From positions 1 to 17,418 of the forward strand of contig CAZKDJ010000077.1 of the NCBI GenBank assembly GCA_964551295.1: DNA of 17,418 nucleotides, read 5' to 3'. The DNA is from JAFGED01 sp964551295 (GTDB taxonomy: Bacteria > Chloroflexota > Anaerolineae > B4-G1). This document shows positions 1 through 9,427 of the stretch, piece after piece; position 1 is the first letter of the stretch, and each line of letters starts with the position of its first letter. The position numbers and the translations under genes are program-made. The notes beneath the pieces are model-generated. The model was not told where the DNA came from and did not search any database. It saw only the letters and a program-made list of their open reading frames with translations.

Positions 1-1
1 G

Positions 2-3000
2 GCGTCCGAAGCGCGGATAGCCAGCCTTCTGGCGATTGCCAAGGGCGATGTCCCTCAGAGCCACTGGCTGCATTTGTCCCGCTCCATTACCCAGGTTGAT
101 GGTACGCGGGTGCTCCTCTCGTGGACCGGGGGCATGTTTGAATATCTCATGCCTTCTCTGCTGCTGCATAATTACGAGGGGACGCTTCTAGACCAAACCT
201 GCTGGGCGGTCGTCGATCGCCAGATCGCCTACGGCCGGCAGAAGGGCGTACCTTGGGGCATTTCAGAGGCGGGCTATTATGCATTTGATGCCAATATGAA
301 CTACCAGTACCGCGGATTCGGCGTGCCAGGGCTGAACTTTAAGCGTCGCCTGAGTGATGATTTGGTGATTGCACCGTATGCCTCTCTGCTTGCTCTGACT
401 TTACGTCCTCAGGCCGTAATGCAGAATGTTAATCGTCTCATCGAGGAGCAGATGCTCGGTCGGTATGGCTTCTATGAGGCGATCGACTATACCCGTTCCC
501 GGCTGGCCAAGGGGCAGGAGAGCGCCATCGTGCGTTCCTATATGGTGCATCACCAGGGCATGGCCTTGCTGGCATTGACGAACTACCTCCGGGACGACGT
601 GATGGTGCGCCGTACCCACGCCGATCCCCGTGTGCAGAGTGTTCAGTTGCTTTTGCAGGAACAGATGCCACGAGAGGCGCCTGTCGAAATCCCACACCCG
701 GAGGAGTCTCGCGCCGTCCATCAGGCCGCGCCCTTGGTGACACTGTCGCCTTGGAGCGTGTCGGCGGACGCCCAGGTGCCGCAGGTGCACGTGCTTTCCA
801 ACGGTAGGTTCAGTGTGCTCGTCACCGGTGCGGGTGGGGGTTATGGTCGTTGGCAGGACGTGGCGCTCACCCGCTGGCGCGCCGATACTACTCTGGACAA
901 TTGGGGCACCTGGATTTATGTGCAGGATCGGGATAGTGGCGAGCTTTGGTCGGCGAGCTATCAGCCGGTCGGTATACCGGCGGAGACCCAAGAAGTGCTC
1001 TTTTTCGCTCACAAAGCCGAGTTTGGACGTCGAGATCGCGATATCTCGTTGCGCATGGAGATCACCGTTCCTCCCGATGACGACGTCGAAGTGCGGCGTA
1101 TTTCATTGATCAATCACAGCGATCGCACACGCCATCTTACTTTGACCAGCTACGGTGAAGTAATACTAGCTCCTCAGTCCGTCGATCGGCGCCATCAAGC
1201 CTTCAACAAGCTGTTTATCGAGAGCGAGTATCGCTCCAATTTGAATGGCCTGCTGTACTATCGCCGCCCGCGCTCTCCTGAGGAGGAGCCGATCTATTTG
1301 ATCCACATGCTGGTGGTTGGAGAAGACCTTGAGGTCACGGGCGACTATGAGACGGATCGGACTCGTTTCCTGGGACGAGGCAGAACGCCTCACTCTCCGG
1401 CGGCGTTGGTCTCAGAGGAGGGGGGGGGCTTTTCACAAACGGTAGGCAACGTTCTGGACCCAATTATGGCACTGGGGCAGGACGTCGAATTGAAGCCGCA
1501 TTTCAAGACAGAGCTCGCCTACGTCACGCTGGCGGGCGAATCACTTGAGGAAGTGATCGATCTGGCCCGACGCTACCGGTCATGGTCCAGGGTCACGCGG
1601 GCTTTTAGTTTGGCGCATACGAGCAGTGAGCTTGAGTTACACCAGCTCAATCTCACCACGCCTGATTTGGAGCGCATTCAGCAGTTGCTCTCTGTACTCC
1701 TCTATCCCCACGCTGCTCTGCGCGCCGATCCTCCGACACTGGCAGCCAATAGAAGAGGCCAACCCGCGCTGTGGCCGTATGCCATCTCCGGCGACTATCC
1801 GATCCTCTTGGTGCGTATCGGCGAGCAGGAAGATATAGATCTGTTGCGTGAGGTGCTCCAAGCTCATGCCTTTTGGCGCGGCCAGCAGATTATGATCGAT
1901 TTGGTTATTCTCAACGAGCGAGAGAGTGGGTATGACCAGGAGTTGCAAGGTCAGATCCACCGGATGATCTCGCACGTGGACAGCGACGACTGGTTGAACA
2001 AGCGCGGCGGCATCTTTGTCCTGCGTTCTGACCAGATGGCCGAGGCTGATCGGGTGTTGCTGGCGACGGCGGCTCGGGCCATTCTGGATGGCAAAAGCGG
2101 GTCGCTGGCTGAGCAGTTGGGCCGTCTGCGCGAGCAACCCGTTCGCCTGCCGCGTTTCGTCGCTTCGCCATCTGTCCCATTGGGGGAAGCGCCACCGCAA
2201 GTGGAAAAAGAGGAGCAACCTACACCGTGTGTCGTCCGGCCTGCCGACCTGATCTTTGATAACGGAATGGGAGGCTTTAGTCCTGATGGGCGCGAGTACG
2301 TGGTTTATCTCGAACCGGATCAGTGGACGCCGTCGCCCTGGGTCAACGTTATTGCCAATCCTGATTTTGGCTTCGTGGTGTCGGAGACAGGTTCTGGATT
2401 CACCTGGGCGGGGAACAGCGGCGAGAACCGGCTGACCCCCTGGCGCAACGACCCGGTGTCCGACGCGCCGGGCGAGGTGCTCTATCTGCGCGACGAGGAG
2501 ACGGCCAGCGTCTGGTCGCCCACGCCGTTGCCTGCGCCCGCACCATCTCCCTACCTGATCCGCCACGGTGCGGGGTATTCCGTGTTCGAGCACTGCAGTC
2601 ACGGCCTCAAGCAGCGTCTGCGTCTCTTTGCCGTGCGGGATGCGCCGGTGAAGGTGGTGCAGTTGCGCCTGGAGAATATCTGGGATCGGGCGCGGCGTAT
2701 CACGGCAACCTATTACGGTGAGTGGGTGCTGGGCGCTAGCCGGAGCGCGACCCAGCAGTACGTCGTGCCCGAGTTTAACGCGGTCAACAAAGCGCTGCTG
2801 GCCATGAATGCCTACAATCAGGAATTCGGCGAGCGGGTAGCGTTCGTGGCCGCCAGCGAGGAGCCTCACGGCCTGACCGCCGATCGCACTGAATTTCTGG
2901 GCCGCAACGGGAGGTACGACCGGCCGGCTGGGCTCGACCGCATCGGGTTGGCCGGGATCGTGAGGGCCGGGCTGGATTCGTGCGCAGCTTTGCAGATTCA

Positions 3001-4666
3001 TTTGGATATACAACCTGGCGAGGTGCGGGAAGTTTTTTTCCTACTCGGCCAGGGAGCGGATCGAAGAGAGGCGCTGCGATTAATCAAGCGATACCGCGAC
3101 CCGGCACAGGTCGCGGCGGCTTGGGATGAGGTGACCGAGTTCTGGGACGATTTGCTGGGCGCCGTCGCTGTGCAGACTCCCGATCCGGCGATGGACCTGT
3201 TGCTGAATCGCTGGCTGCTCTATCAGGCGCTATCGTGCCGGGTGTGGGGACGTTCGGCGCTCTATCAATCCTCCGGCGCTTTTGGCTTCCGTGACCAATT
3301 GCAGGACGTGATGGCCCTGGTGCACGCCGCGCCGGAGATCACGCGGGACCACATTGTGCGGGCGGCGCATCACCAGTTCGAGGCAGGAGACGTGCTCCAC
3401 TGGTGGCATCCGCCCTCTGGGCGCGGCGTGCGCACGCGTTGCACCGATGACCTGCTGTGGCTTCCGTATGTCACCGCGTATTACGTCGCCAGGACCGGCG
3501 ACGAGGATATCTTGAACGCGTCTGCGCCGTTTCTAAAGGGAGATCCTCTGGCGGCAGAGGAGGTGGAGCGCTATGGCTACTATGAGGCCGGTACCAAGAA
3601 CCACTCGCTCTACGATCACTGCAGCCGGGCGCTGGAGAGGGGAGCGACCGCCGGTCCGCACGGCATACCGTTGATGGGCGGCGGCGATTGGAACGACGGG
3701 ATGAATCGGGTGGGTGTCGGCGGCACGGGGGAAAGCGTGTGGCTGGGTTGGTTCCTGTATGCCGCTTTGACGCGTTTTGCAACTCTGTGTGAGAGCGCGG
3801 GCGACGGAGAGCGGGCTGAGGGATACCGGCGGCGGGCCGCCGTGTTGCGCCAGGCGCTGGAGGACAATGCCTGGGATTGGGGTTGGTACCGTCGCGCATA
3901 CTATGACGATGGCACATCCCTGGGGGCCTCGGAGAACGAGGAGTGCCAGCTCGACTCGATCGCCCAGTCGTGGGCTGTGCTGTCGGGTGCAGCGGAGCGC
4001 AAGCGTGCGGAGCAGGCGATGGAGGCTGTCGTCCGGCGGCTCGTACGCCGGGACGATCTCTTGATTCTGCTGCTTACCCCTCCCTTCGACAAGACGGAGC
4101 ATGATCCCGGCTATATTAGGGGCTATCCCCCGGGCATCCGGGAGAACGGCGGGCAGTACACGCACGCCGCTATCTGGGCGGTGTGGGCCTTTTCGGAGTT
4201 GGGACAGGGGGATCGCGCCGAGGAGTTGTTCCGGCTGCTCAATCCTATCTACCACAGTGATGCACCGGAGAAGGTAGCGCGCTACCGGGTGGAGCCTTAC
4301 GTGGTGGCGGCGGACGTCTACAGCGTGCCGCCACACACCGGGCGCGGCGGCTGGACGTGGTATACCGGCTCGGCCGGCTGGATGTATCGCCTGGGACTGG
4401 AGGCTATCCTGGGGCTGCGTAAGGTGGGGGCGCGTGCTCTGATAGTTGACCCGTGCATTCCCGAAAGCTGGCCGGGTTTCAAGCTAACCTACCGTTATGG
4501 GGAGACGACCTACGAGATTTCGGTAGAGAATCCCGATGGCGTCAATCGCGGGGTTAAGCAGGTGGCAGTGGATGGGGACGTCTTGCCGGGGCGCGAGATT
4601 CCCCTGGCGGATGACGGAAAGCACCATGTGGTGCGTGTGTTGATGGTTGGACGGCGGTACCTGTGA
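2..4666 (+). CDS. ndvB: Cyclic beta-1,2-glucan synthase (GT84/GH94 family), C-terminal part; 5' end outside window
   Basis: The frame is open from base 2, so the gene starts upstream; a TTG at 74 is only an internal codon. The visible 1554 residues match the C-terminal half of NdvB/ChvB/Cgs proteins, which are about 2800 residues. In order I see the end of the glycoamylase-like domain (LLSWTGGMFEYLMP near 115-156, GVPWGISEAGYYAFD near 245-290, FGVPGLNFKR near 320-350), a first beta-sandwich (about 780-1600), a helical linker, a second sandwich (about 2240-3120), and a GH94 (alpha/alpha)6 phosphorylase domain (about 3150-4480). The GDWNDGMN motif at 3683-3706 carries the GH94 general acid, and YPPGIRENGGQYTH near 4124-4165 is typical. 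In known members an inner-membrane N-terminal GT84 region polymerises and cyclises the glucan, and the phosphorylase region trims chain length. That N-terminal region is not visible. A linear-glucan or other phosphorylase role is possible. Family call is firm; product is inferred. Confidence 0.9.
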   Translation, partial: ASEARIASLLAIAKGDVPQSHWLHLSRSITQVDGTRVLLSWTGGMFEYLMPSLLLHNYEGTLLDQTCWAVVDRQIAYGRQKGVPWGISEAGYYAFDANMNYQYRGFGVPGLNFKRRLSDDLVIAPYASLLALTLRPQAVMQNVNRLIEEQMLGRYGFYEAIDYTRSRLAKGQESAIVRSYMVHHQGMALLALTNYLRDDVMVRRTHADPRVQSVQLLLQEQMPREAPVEIPHPEESRAVHQAAPLVTLSPWSVSADAQVPQVHVLSNGRFSVLVTGAGGGYGRWQDVALTRWRADTTLDNWGTWIYVQDRDSGELWSASYQPVGIPAETQEVLFFAHKAEFGRRDRDISLRMEITVPPDDDVEVRRISLINHSDRTRHLTLTSYGEVILAPQSVDRRHQAFNKLFIESEYRSNLNGLLYYRRPRSPEEEPIYLIHMLVVGEDLEVTGDYETDRTRFLGRGRTPHSPAALVSEEGGGFSQTVGNVLDPIMALGQDVELKPHFKTELAYVTLAGESLEEVIDLARRYRSWSRVTRAFSLAHTSSELELHQLNLTTPDLERIQQLLSVLLYPHAALRADPPTLAANRRGQPALWPYAISGDYPILLVRIGEQEDIDLLREVLQAHAFWRGQQIMIDLVILNERESGYDQELQGQIHRMISHVDSDDWLNKRGGIFVLRSDQMAEADRVLLATAARAILDGKSGSLAEQLGRLREQPVRLPRFVASPSVPLGEAPPQVEKEEQPTPCVVRPADLIFDNGMGGFSPDGREYVVYLEPDQWTPSPWVNVIANPDFGFVVSETGSGFTWAGNSGENRLTPWRNDPVSDAPGEVLYLRDEETASVWSPTPLPAPAPSPYLIRHGAGYSVFEHCSHGLKQRLRLFAVRDAPVKVVQLRLENIWDRARRITATYYGEWVLGASRSATQQYVVPEFNAVNKALLAMNAYNQEFGERVAFVAASEEPHGLTADRTEFLGRNGRYDRPAGLDRIGLAGIVRAGLDSCAALQIHLDIQPGEVREVFFLLGQGADRREALRLIKRYRDPAQVAAAWDEVTEFWDDLLGAVAVQTPDPAMDLLLNRWLLYQALSCRVWGRSALYQSSGAFGFRDQLQDVMALVHAAPEITRDHIVRAAHHQFEAGDVLHWWHPPSGRGVRTRCTDDLLWLPYVTAYYVARTGDEDILNASAPFLKGDPLAAEEVERYGYYEAGTKNHSLYDHCSRALERGATAGPHGIPLMGGGDWNDGMNRVGVGGTGESVWLGWFLYAALTRFATLCESAGDGERAEGYRRRAAVLRQALEDNAWDWGWYRRAYYDDGTSLGASENEECQLDSIAQSWAVLSGAAERKRAEQAMEAVVRRLVRRDDLLILLLTPPFDKTEHDPGYIRGYPPGIRENGGQYTHAAIWAVWAFSELGQGDRAEELFRLLNPIYHSDAPEKVARYRVEPYVVAADVYSVPPHTGRGGWTWYTGSAGWMYRLGLEAILGLRKVGARALIVDPCIPESWPGFKLTYRYGETTYEISVENPDGVNRGVKQVAVDGDVLPGREIPLADDGKHHVVRVLMVGRRYL

Positions 4667-4697
4667 GAAAAACGTCACGGCAAAAATCGCTGTTGTT

Positions 4698-4705
4698 GGA
4701 AGAGG
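4698..4705 (+). promoter_or_regulatory. Ribosome binding site that fixes the histidine kinase start at 4713
   Basis: GGAAGAGG lies 7 bases before the ATG at 4713. A longer frame opens at TTG 4647 inside the preceding gene, but it has no comparable site and adds a 22-residue extension with no recognisable content, so I take 4713 as the start. Confidence 0.7.
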
Positions 4706-4712
4706 TGTTGGG

Positions 4713-7700
4713 ATGAGAGAGGGACTCGCTTTTGACGAACAGGTTGAGGATATACGCCAGCGGTTGGAGGCGTTGTTGAGCCGGGCTGATACACGGCAGA
4801 GAGCGCCAATTGTGGCAGCTTGGGAGGAACTCTCCGCCGTCTTGGAGGACTTGGGGATAGCTGGAGAGAAGTTGCGCCAGCGAAACGAGGAGTTGGCGGC
4901 TGCCTGTGAAAGCCTGGAGGCCGAGTGTCAGCGCTATCGGCAACTCTTTGATCTAGCCCCGGATGGATATGTGGTGACTGACGCTGAGGGAGTCATCCAG
5001 GAGGCTAATCGTGCGATAGCTAGCTTGCTTCATGTGCGTCAGCGATCTCTGAAGGATAGGCAGTTGGCGGATTTCGTAGCTCCCGAAGAGCGCGATGTCT
5101 TTGATGCCCGATTGGCCCAGTTACGATATGGACAGGTGGACAAGGTGCCGTACTGGGTGCTGCTGATGAAGGCACACGATGGCGCTCCTTTTTGGGCTGC
5201 GATTTCTGTGACCGGCGTGTCCGGCTCTCCTGACGAGCCGGTCAGCCTGCGTTGGCTGTTGCGGGATATCACTCAGCGCAAGTGGGCGGAGGAGGCACTG
5301 CAGAAGAGTGAGGAGCGGTATCGGACGATCGTCGACAGCACGCAGGATGGGTTGACGATCATCGAGGACGGTCGGACGGTCTATGTCAACGACCGCGCTT
5401 GCGAGATCTATGGTTATTCCAGGGACGAGTACGTCAGGATGACCAGTCTGGATTTCGCCGCTCCGGAGGAGAAAAAGCGGCTGCAGCGGATTGTGGAAGA
5501 GATCAGACAGACGGACGTCTTGCCACAGGAGTTGGAGTGTTGGATCGTTCGTAAGGATGGCACGCGGCGTTGTATCCGCAACCGCTATTCTCGCATTCGA
5601 GGTAAATCAGACGCGCGTCTTGTGGTGACCACCGACATCACCGGTCGCAAGCGAGCGGCGGAGGCGCTAAAGCGCCGAGCGGCGCAGTTGGCGCTGCTTA
5701 ACGACATTGGCGGAAAGATCGCCACGGTGCTGGACCTGGACAGTGTGCTTTACCGGGCAGCGCATCTGGTACAGGAGAACTTTGGCTACCATCACGTCGC
5801 TCTTTTTGCAGTGGATCGCGAGCAGGGCGAGCTGGTGATGCGGGCCAGAGCGGGTAATTTTGCCGACCTCTACCCGGCCGAGCATCGCCTAAAGCTGGGG
5901 CAGGGTATGGTGGGCTGGGTAGGGCAGAGTGGCAAACGGCTGTTGGCCAACGACGTGAGCGCCGAGCCGTACTACGTCAACCTCTATCCAGATGTGGTGC
6001 CGACCCGGTCGGAGCTCAGTGTGCCCATCTGTGTGGGCGATGAACTCGTGGGAGTGCTCGATGTCCAGAGCCCAGAACTTGACGCCTTTGATGAGAACGA
6101 TGTCATGGTGATGGAGACCTTGGCCGATCAGGTTGCGACGGCTGTCGAGAACGCGCGCTTGTACGAGACGGTTCAGCAGGAGCTTGCCGAGCGTAGACGG
6201 GCTGAGCAGGCGTTGGGGCGGCGAGCGGCGCAGTTGGCGCTGCTCAACGACATCGGGGGCAAGATTGCTGCGGTGCTGGACTTGGACAGCGTGTTGGATC
6301 GGGCAGCTCGCCTGGTGCAGGAGAGCTTTGGCTATCACCACGTCGGGCTTTTCACTTTAGATCGTGACCGGGGGGAGTTGGTGATGCGGGCCAAGGCCGG
6401 CGACTTCACCGACCTGTATCCCGTTGAGCACCGGCTAAAGCTAGAGCAGGGCATAGTCGGTTGGGTGGGGTACTACGGCGAGAGCCTGCTGGCCAACGAT
6501 GTAGACAGCGAGCCGCAATATGTGAATCTTTACCCCGACACGGTACCGACCCGATCGGAACTCAGCGTGCCTATTGGGGTGGGAGGCAAGGTCGTGGGCG
6601 TGATCGACGTGCAGAGCCCAGAACTTGACGCCTTCGACGAGAACGATGTCATGGTGATGGAGACCTTGGCTGATCAGATCGCGGCGGCAATCGAGAACGC
6701 CCGGTTGTACGAGGCGGTTCAGCAGGAGTTGGCCGAGCGTAGACGGGCTGAGGCGGTGTTAGAACGGCGGGCGGCACAGTTGGCCCTGTTGAACGACGTC
6801 GGGGGCAAGATTGCTTCGGTGCTGGACTTGGACAGCGTGTTGGATCGGGCGGCTCACCTGGTCCGGGAGGGCTTTGGCTACCATCACGTTGGGCTTTTTA
6901 CCCTGGATCGTGACCAGGAAGAGTTAGTGATGCGGGCCAAGGCCGGCGATTTCACCGATCTGTATCCCTCTGAGCACCGGCTGAAGATAGGGCAGGGCAT
7001 GGTCGGTTGGGTGGGGCAAAGCTGCAAGAGTTTGCTGGCCAATGATGTGAGCGCTGAGCCACGATATGTGAACCTCTATCCCGACGTAGTGCCGACTCGA
7101 GCGGAGTTGAGTGTGCCTGTGTGTGTGAGCGACGAGGTTGTGGGAGCGATCGACGTCCAAAGCCCGGAGCGCGATTCTTTTGATGAGAACGACGTAGTGG
7201 TGATGGAGACGTTGGGCAGCCAAATCGCCGTGGCGATCGAGAACGCGCGGCTGTATGAGGCGCTGCGAGAGTCTGAGGCGCGCTATCGCGCTGTCTCTGA
7301 GCTTGCCTCTGACTTTGCCTACGCCATCCGCGTCGACCCGGACGGGACGATCGAGTTTGATTGGGTGACCGAGGCCTTTACGCACATTACCGGCTTTACC
7401 ATCGATGAGGTGGATGAGCGGGGTGGATGGCAGAGCGTGATCTATCCCGACGATCTGCCGATGGTTCTCGAGTACTTGGAGGAACGACTCTCCGGCCAGC
7501 GCAATGTGGCCGAGTATCGCGTCGTAACCAAAGACGGCGGTGTGCGTTGGCTGCGCGACTATGGGCGTCCAGAGTTGGACGAGGCCCTGGGTTGTGTGGT
7601 GTGCATCTATGGCGCAGCGCGTGACATCACCGAGCACAAGCATATGATCCATACCGAGCGGCTGGCGGCGATGGGGCACATGGCGGCGGCGCTGACCCAC

Positions 7701-8330
7701 GAGATCAAGGGCCCGCTGCAGGCTCTGAGCGATCACCTAAGACTGGCGCTTGATCCTGCCCTGGAGCCCGATGAGCGCGGGGAGCGTCTGCGCGCTTGTC
7801 AGAAGGAGATCGATCAGTTGACCGAGATTGCCGAGCCCGTGTTGGGCCTTGCTCAGCCACTTGAGGATGTGCACCGTCCGGTTGACGTCGCGGGCCTGGT
7901 TCAGCAGGCGCTGGCGCTGCTCAGTGGGCCGTTGGAACGCGCCAACGTCCAGACGACGACCGATTTTCCCGCGGACCTCGACCCGGTTATGGTCGTGCCC
8001 GATCAGATCGTACAGGCCTTGCTTAACTTGATGATCAACGCCATCGAAGCGATGCCTGAAGGAGGGTGTGTACACATCGCTGCCCGCCGGGACGCGGACG
8101 CAGCGGTGCTCACGCTGACCAACGATGGCCCGCCCATCCCGCCGGAGCACATCGCCTACGTTTTTGATCCTTTCTTTACTACCAAGACGGGGGATGCCGG
8201 GCTGGGGCTTTACATCAGCCAGAACGTCATTGAGGATCATGGTGGGACGATCGAGGTGGAGAACCTCGAAAAAGACCAGGGTGTGGCCTTTACGGTCACG
8301 CTTCCGGTCGCGCCTCCTGCCGAGGGGTAG
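4713..8330 (+). CDS. Soluble multi-sensor histidine kinase, PAS-PAS-GAF-GAF-GAF-PAS-HisKA-HATPase
   Basis: This is a 1205-residue cytoplasmic sensor kinase with no signal peptide or membrane segment. Residues 1-75 are charged and probably coiled-coil. PAS1 is at about 77-190, PAS2 at 203-315, three GAF modules at 321-502, 503-684 and 685-850, and PAS3 with its PAC segment at 858-980. The dimerisation/phosphoacceptor helix has H996 in THEIKGPL. The ATPase domain has an N box around N1105-N1109 (NLMINAIEAM), an NDGPPIP G1 box, FDPFFTTK and GDAGLGL. The usual Asn of the H box (HEIxNPL) is Gly here. The protein should autophosphorylate and pass phosphate to a response regulator, but none is encoded nearby and it has no receiver domain. 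The ligand is unknown; GAF and PAS modules bind small molecules, haem or bilins, and I see no clear bilin cysteine. Its stop lies 2 bases before the next gene, suggesting one operon. Confidence 0.95.
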   Translation: MREGLAFDEQVEDIRQRLEALLSRADTRQRAPIVAAWEELSAVLEDLGIAGEKLRQRNEELAAACESLEAECQRYRQLFDLAPDGYVVTDAEGVIQEANRAIASLLHVRQRSLKDRQLADFVAPEERDVFDARLAQLRYGQVDKVPYWVLLMKAHDGAPFWAAISVTGVSGSPDEPVSLRWLLRDITQRKWAEEALQKSEERYRTIVDSTQDGLTIIEDGRTVYVNDRACEIYGYSRDEYVRMTSLDFAAPEEKKRLQRIVEEIRQTDVLPQELECWIVRKDGTRRCIRNRYSRIRGKSDARLVVTTDITGRKRAAEALKRRAAQLALLNDIGGKIATVLDLDSVLYRAAHLVQENFGYHHVALFAVDREQGELVMRARAGNFADLYPAEHRLKLGQGMVGWVGQSGKRLLANDVSAEPYYVNLYPDVVPTRSELSVPICVGDELVGVLDVQSPELDAFDENDVMVMETLADQVATAVENARLYETVQQELAERRRAEQALGRRAAQLALLNDIGGKIAAVLDLDSVLDRAARLVQESFGYHHVGLFTLDRDRGELVMRAKAGDFTDLYPVEHRLKLEQGIVGWVGYYGESLLANDVDSEPQYVNLYPDTVPTRSELSVPIGVGGKVVGVIDVQSPELDAFDENDVMVMETLADQIAAAIENARLYEAVQQELAERRRAEAVLERRAAQLALLNDVGGKIASVLDLDSVLDRAAHLVREGFGYHHVGLFTLDRDQEELVMRAKAGDFTDLYPSEHRLKIGQGMVGWVGQSCKSLLANDVSAEPRYVNLYPDVVPTRAELSVPVCVSDEVVGAIDVQSPERDSFDENDVVVMETLGSQIAVAIENARLYEALRESEARYRAVSELASDFAYAIRVDPDGTIEFDWVTEAFTHITGFTIDEVDERGGWQSVIYPDDLPMVLEYLEERLSGQRNVAEYRVVTKDGGVRWLRDYGRPELDEALGCVVCIYGAARDITEHKHMIHTERLAAMGHMAAALTHEIKGPLQALSDHLRLALDPALEPDERGERLRACQKEIDQLTEIAEPVLGLAQPLEDVHRPVDVAGLVQQALALLSGPLERANVQTTTDFPADLDPVMVVPDQIVQALLNLMINAIEAMPEGGCVHIAARRDADAAVLTLTNDGPPIPPEHIAYVFDPFFTTKTGDAGLGLYISQNVIEDHGGTIEVENLEKDQGVAFTVTLPVAPPAEG
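5673..7263 (+). repeat. Three tandem GAF-coding repeats, period 546 bp
   Basis: The units start at 5673, 6219 and 6765, exactly 546 bp (182 codons) apart. The anchor RRAAQLALLND recurs in each unit without insertion or deletion, and the third unit stops after about 500 bp where PAS3 begins. Several stretches are identical at DNA level, for example about 30 bases around GAGAACGATGTCATGG in units 1 and 2, and about 30 bases around GACTTGGACAGCGTG in units 2 and 3. This points to recent duplication or gene conversion. Confidence 0.95.
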
Positions 8331-8332
8331 GC

Positions 8333-9427
8333 ATGAGTGGCAGGGGATATCTGTACTATGCTCACACCATGCCCGGTTTAGAGGAGGTGGCCTGGATCGA
8401 GATTCGCAGCCGGTTGGACAGGGCGTCCTTCGAGGGCACAAAGACGCTGGGCGACAAGAACGGATTTGCTTTTTTTCGATACGCTGGTCAGCCTGCCGAT
8501 CTTTTGAAGCTACATACGGTCGAGGATGTTTTCTTTTTGGTCGCGCGCATTCCCAAGGTCGCGTGGGGGCGCGAGGGGCTGGCACAGATTCAGCAACTTA
8601 TTTCGCGAGATCGGTTTCTCGACGCTGGCCTAAGGTTGCATGGTCAAGTCGCGCGCCGCGCTGACGGGCGAGGCAGCACCTTTCGCGTCATCTCGCGCAT
8701 GGCGGGCGGGCGTCAGCCCTACCGCCGGATCGATTTCCAGCGAGCGGTGGAAAAGGCGCTCAAGAAGCGGCTGGGGGGACGGTGGCGCGCCGTCAGGGAG
8801 GGGGAAGATGTCGAGATCTGGGTCAACTTGATCGGCCTCGATTTTGTCTGCGGCCTGCGCCTCTCCGATGCCCGCATGCGGCACCGGGAGTACAAACGGG
8901 CGCACGTCGCGGCCTCGCTGCGACCCTCGGTGGCGGCGGCGATGGTGTGGTTGACCGAGCCGCAGCCCGAAGATGTCTTTCTCGATCCATTGTGCGGAGC
9001 CGGGACGCTGCTTGTGGAGCGCGGGAGGATCGAGCGTCACATGCTGCTCCTGGGCGGTGATATCGACGCTGATGCGCTGCAAGCAGCAGCGCAGAACATC
9101 GGCCCCCGGCACAAGCCGCGCCAGCTTCTGATGTGGGACGCGGGCCGCCTGCCGTTGGCCTCCGCCAGCGTGGACAAGGTTGCGACGAACTTGCCCTTTG
9201 GCAAGCAGGTCGGCAGCCCACGGGAGAATCGGCGATTGTACCGCGCCGTCTTCAGGGAGATCGATCGACTATTGCGCGTGCAGGGGCGCGCCGTGGTGTT
9301 GAGCAGCGAGACAGGACTGATCAAGGACACGCTCAAGCAATTGAAGGAATTGCAGATCGTGCGCGGCCATTCGGTCACGATCCTGGGGCAGAGGGCCAGG
9401 GTGTACGTCGTGGAGCGAGTCGAATGA
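8333..9427 (+). CDS. THUMP-domain class I SAM-dependent RNA methyltransferase (Trm14/TrmN-like, probable tRNA m2G)
   Basis: The product has 364 residues. Residues about 5-175 form a ferredoxin-like plus THUMP RNA-binding region, ending in RQPYRRIDFQRAVEKAL and VNLIGLDFVCGL. After the linker HREYKRAHVAASLRP (184-198) comes a Rossmann methyltransferase domain. Motif I is DPLCGAGT (218-225), the SAM-ribose acidic position is D243 in GGDID, a motif III-like MWDA ends at 270, and the catalytic motif IV is NLPFG (286-290). NLPFG rather than NPPY is typical of the Trm14/TrmN and THUMPD group, which makes N2-methylguanosine in tRNA; RlmL-type 23S rRNA enzymes are the main alternative. GAGGGG at 8322-8327 is a good ribosome binding site 5 bases before the ATG and overlaps the end of the kinase gene. 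Its 3' end overlaps the lactonase gene by 4 bases. Family call is firm; position and base are inferred. Confidence 0.9.
   Translation: MSGRGYLYYAHTMPGLEEVAWIEIRSRLDRASFEGTKTLGDKNGFAFFRYAGQPADLLKLHTVEDVFFLVARIPKVAWGREGLAQIQQLISRDRFLDAGLRLHGQVARRADGRGSTFRVISRMAGGRQPYRRIDFQRAVEKALKKRLGGRWRAVREGEDVEIWVNLIGLDFVCGLRLSDARMRHREYKRAHVAASLRPSVAAAMVWLTEPQPEDVFLDPLCGAGTLLVERGRIERHMLLLGGDIDADALQAAAQNIGPRHKPRQLLMWDAGRLPLASASVDKVATNLPFGKQVGSPRENRRLYRAVFREIDRLLRVQGRAVVLSSETGLIKDTLKQLKELQIVRGHSVTILGQRARVYVVERVE

Noticed and set aside
1637..3013. Open frame on the - strand (about 458 codons) inside the glucan synthase gene
   Set aside because: Antisense to conserved GH94-family sequence with no protein features of its own.
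4621..4634. GCACCA-TG-TGGTGC palindrome near the end of the glucan synthase gene
   Set aside because: A 6-bp stem within coding sequence and no following T-tract; not enough for a terminator or operator call.
4647..4712. Upstream TTG start for the histidine kinase
   Set aside because: No ribosome binding site and no conserved content; the ATG at 4713 has GGAAGAGG at good spacing.
9133..9423. Longer N-terminus for the lactonase
   Set aside because: The extension lies inside the methyltransferase gene in another frame. The family starts near the LGEGPLW motif, which fits the ATG at 9424 with a 4-base overlap.
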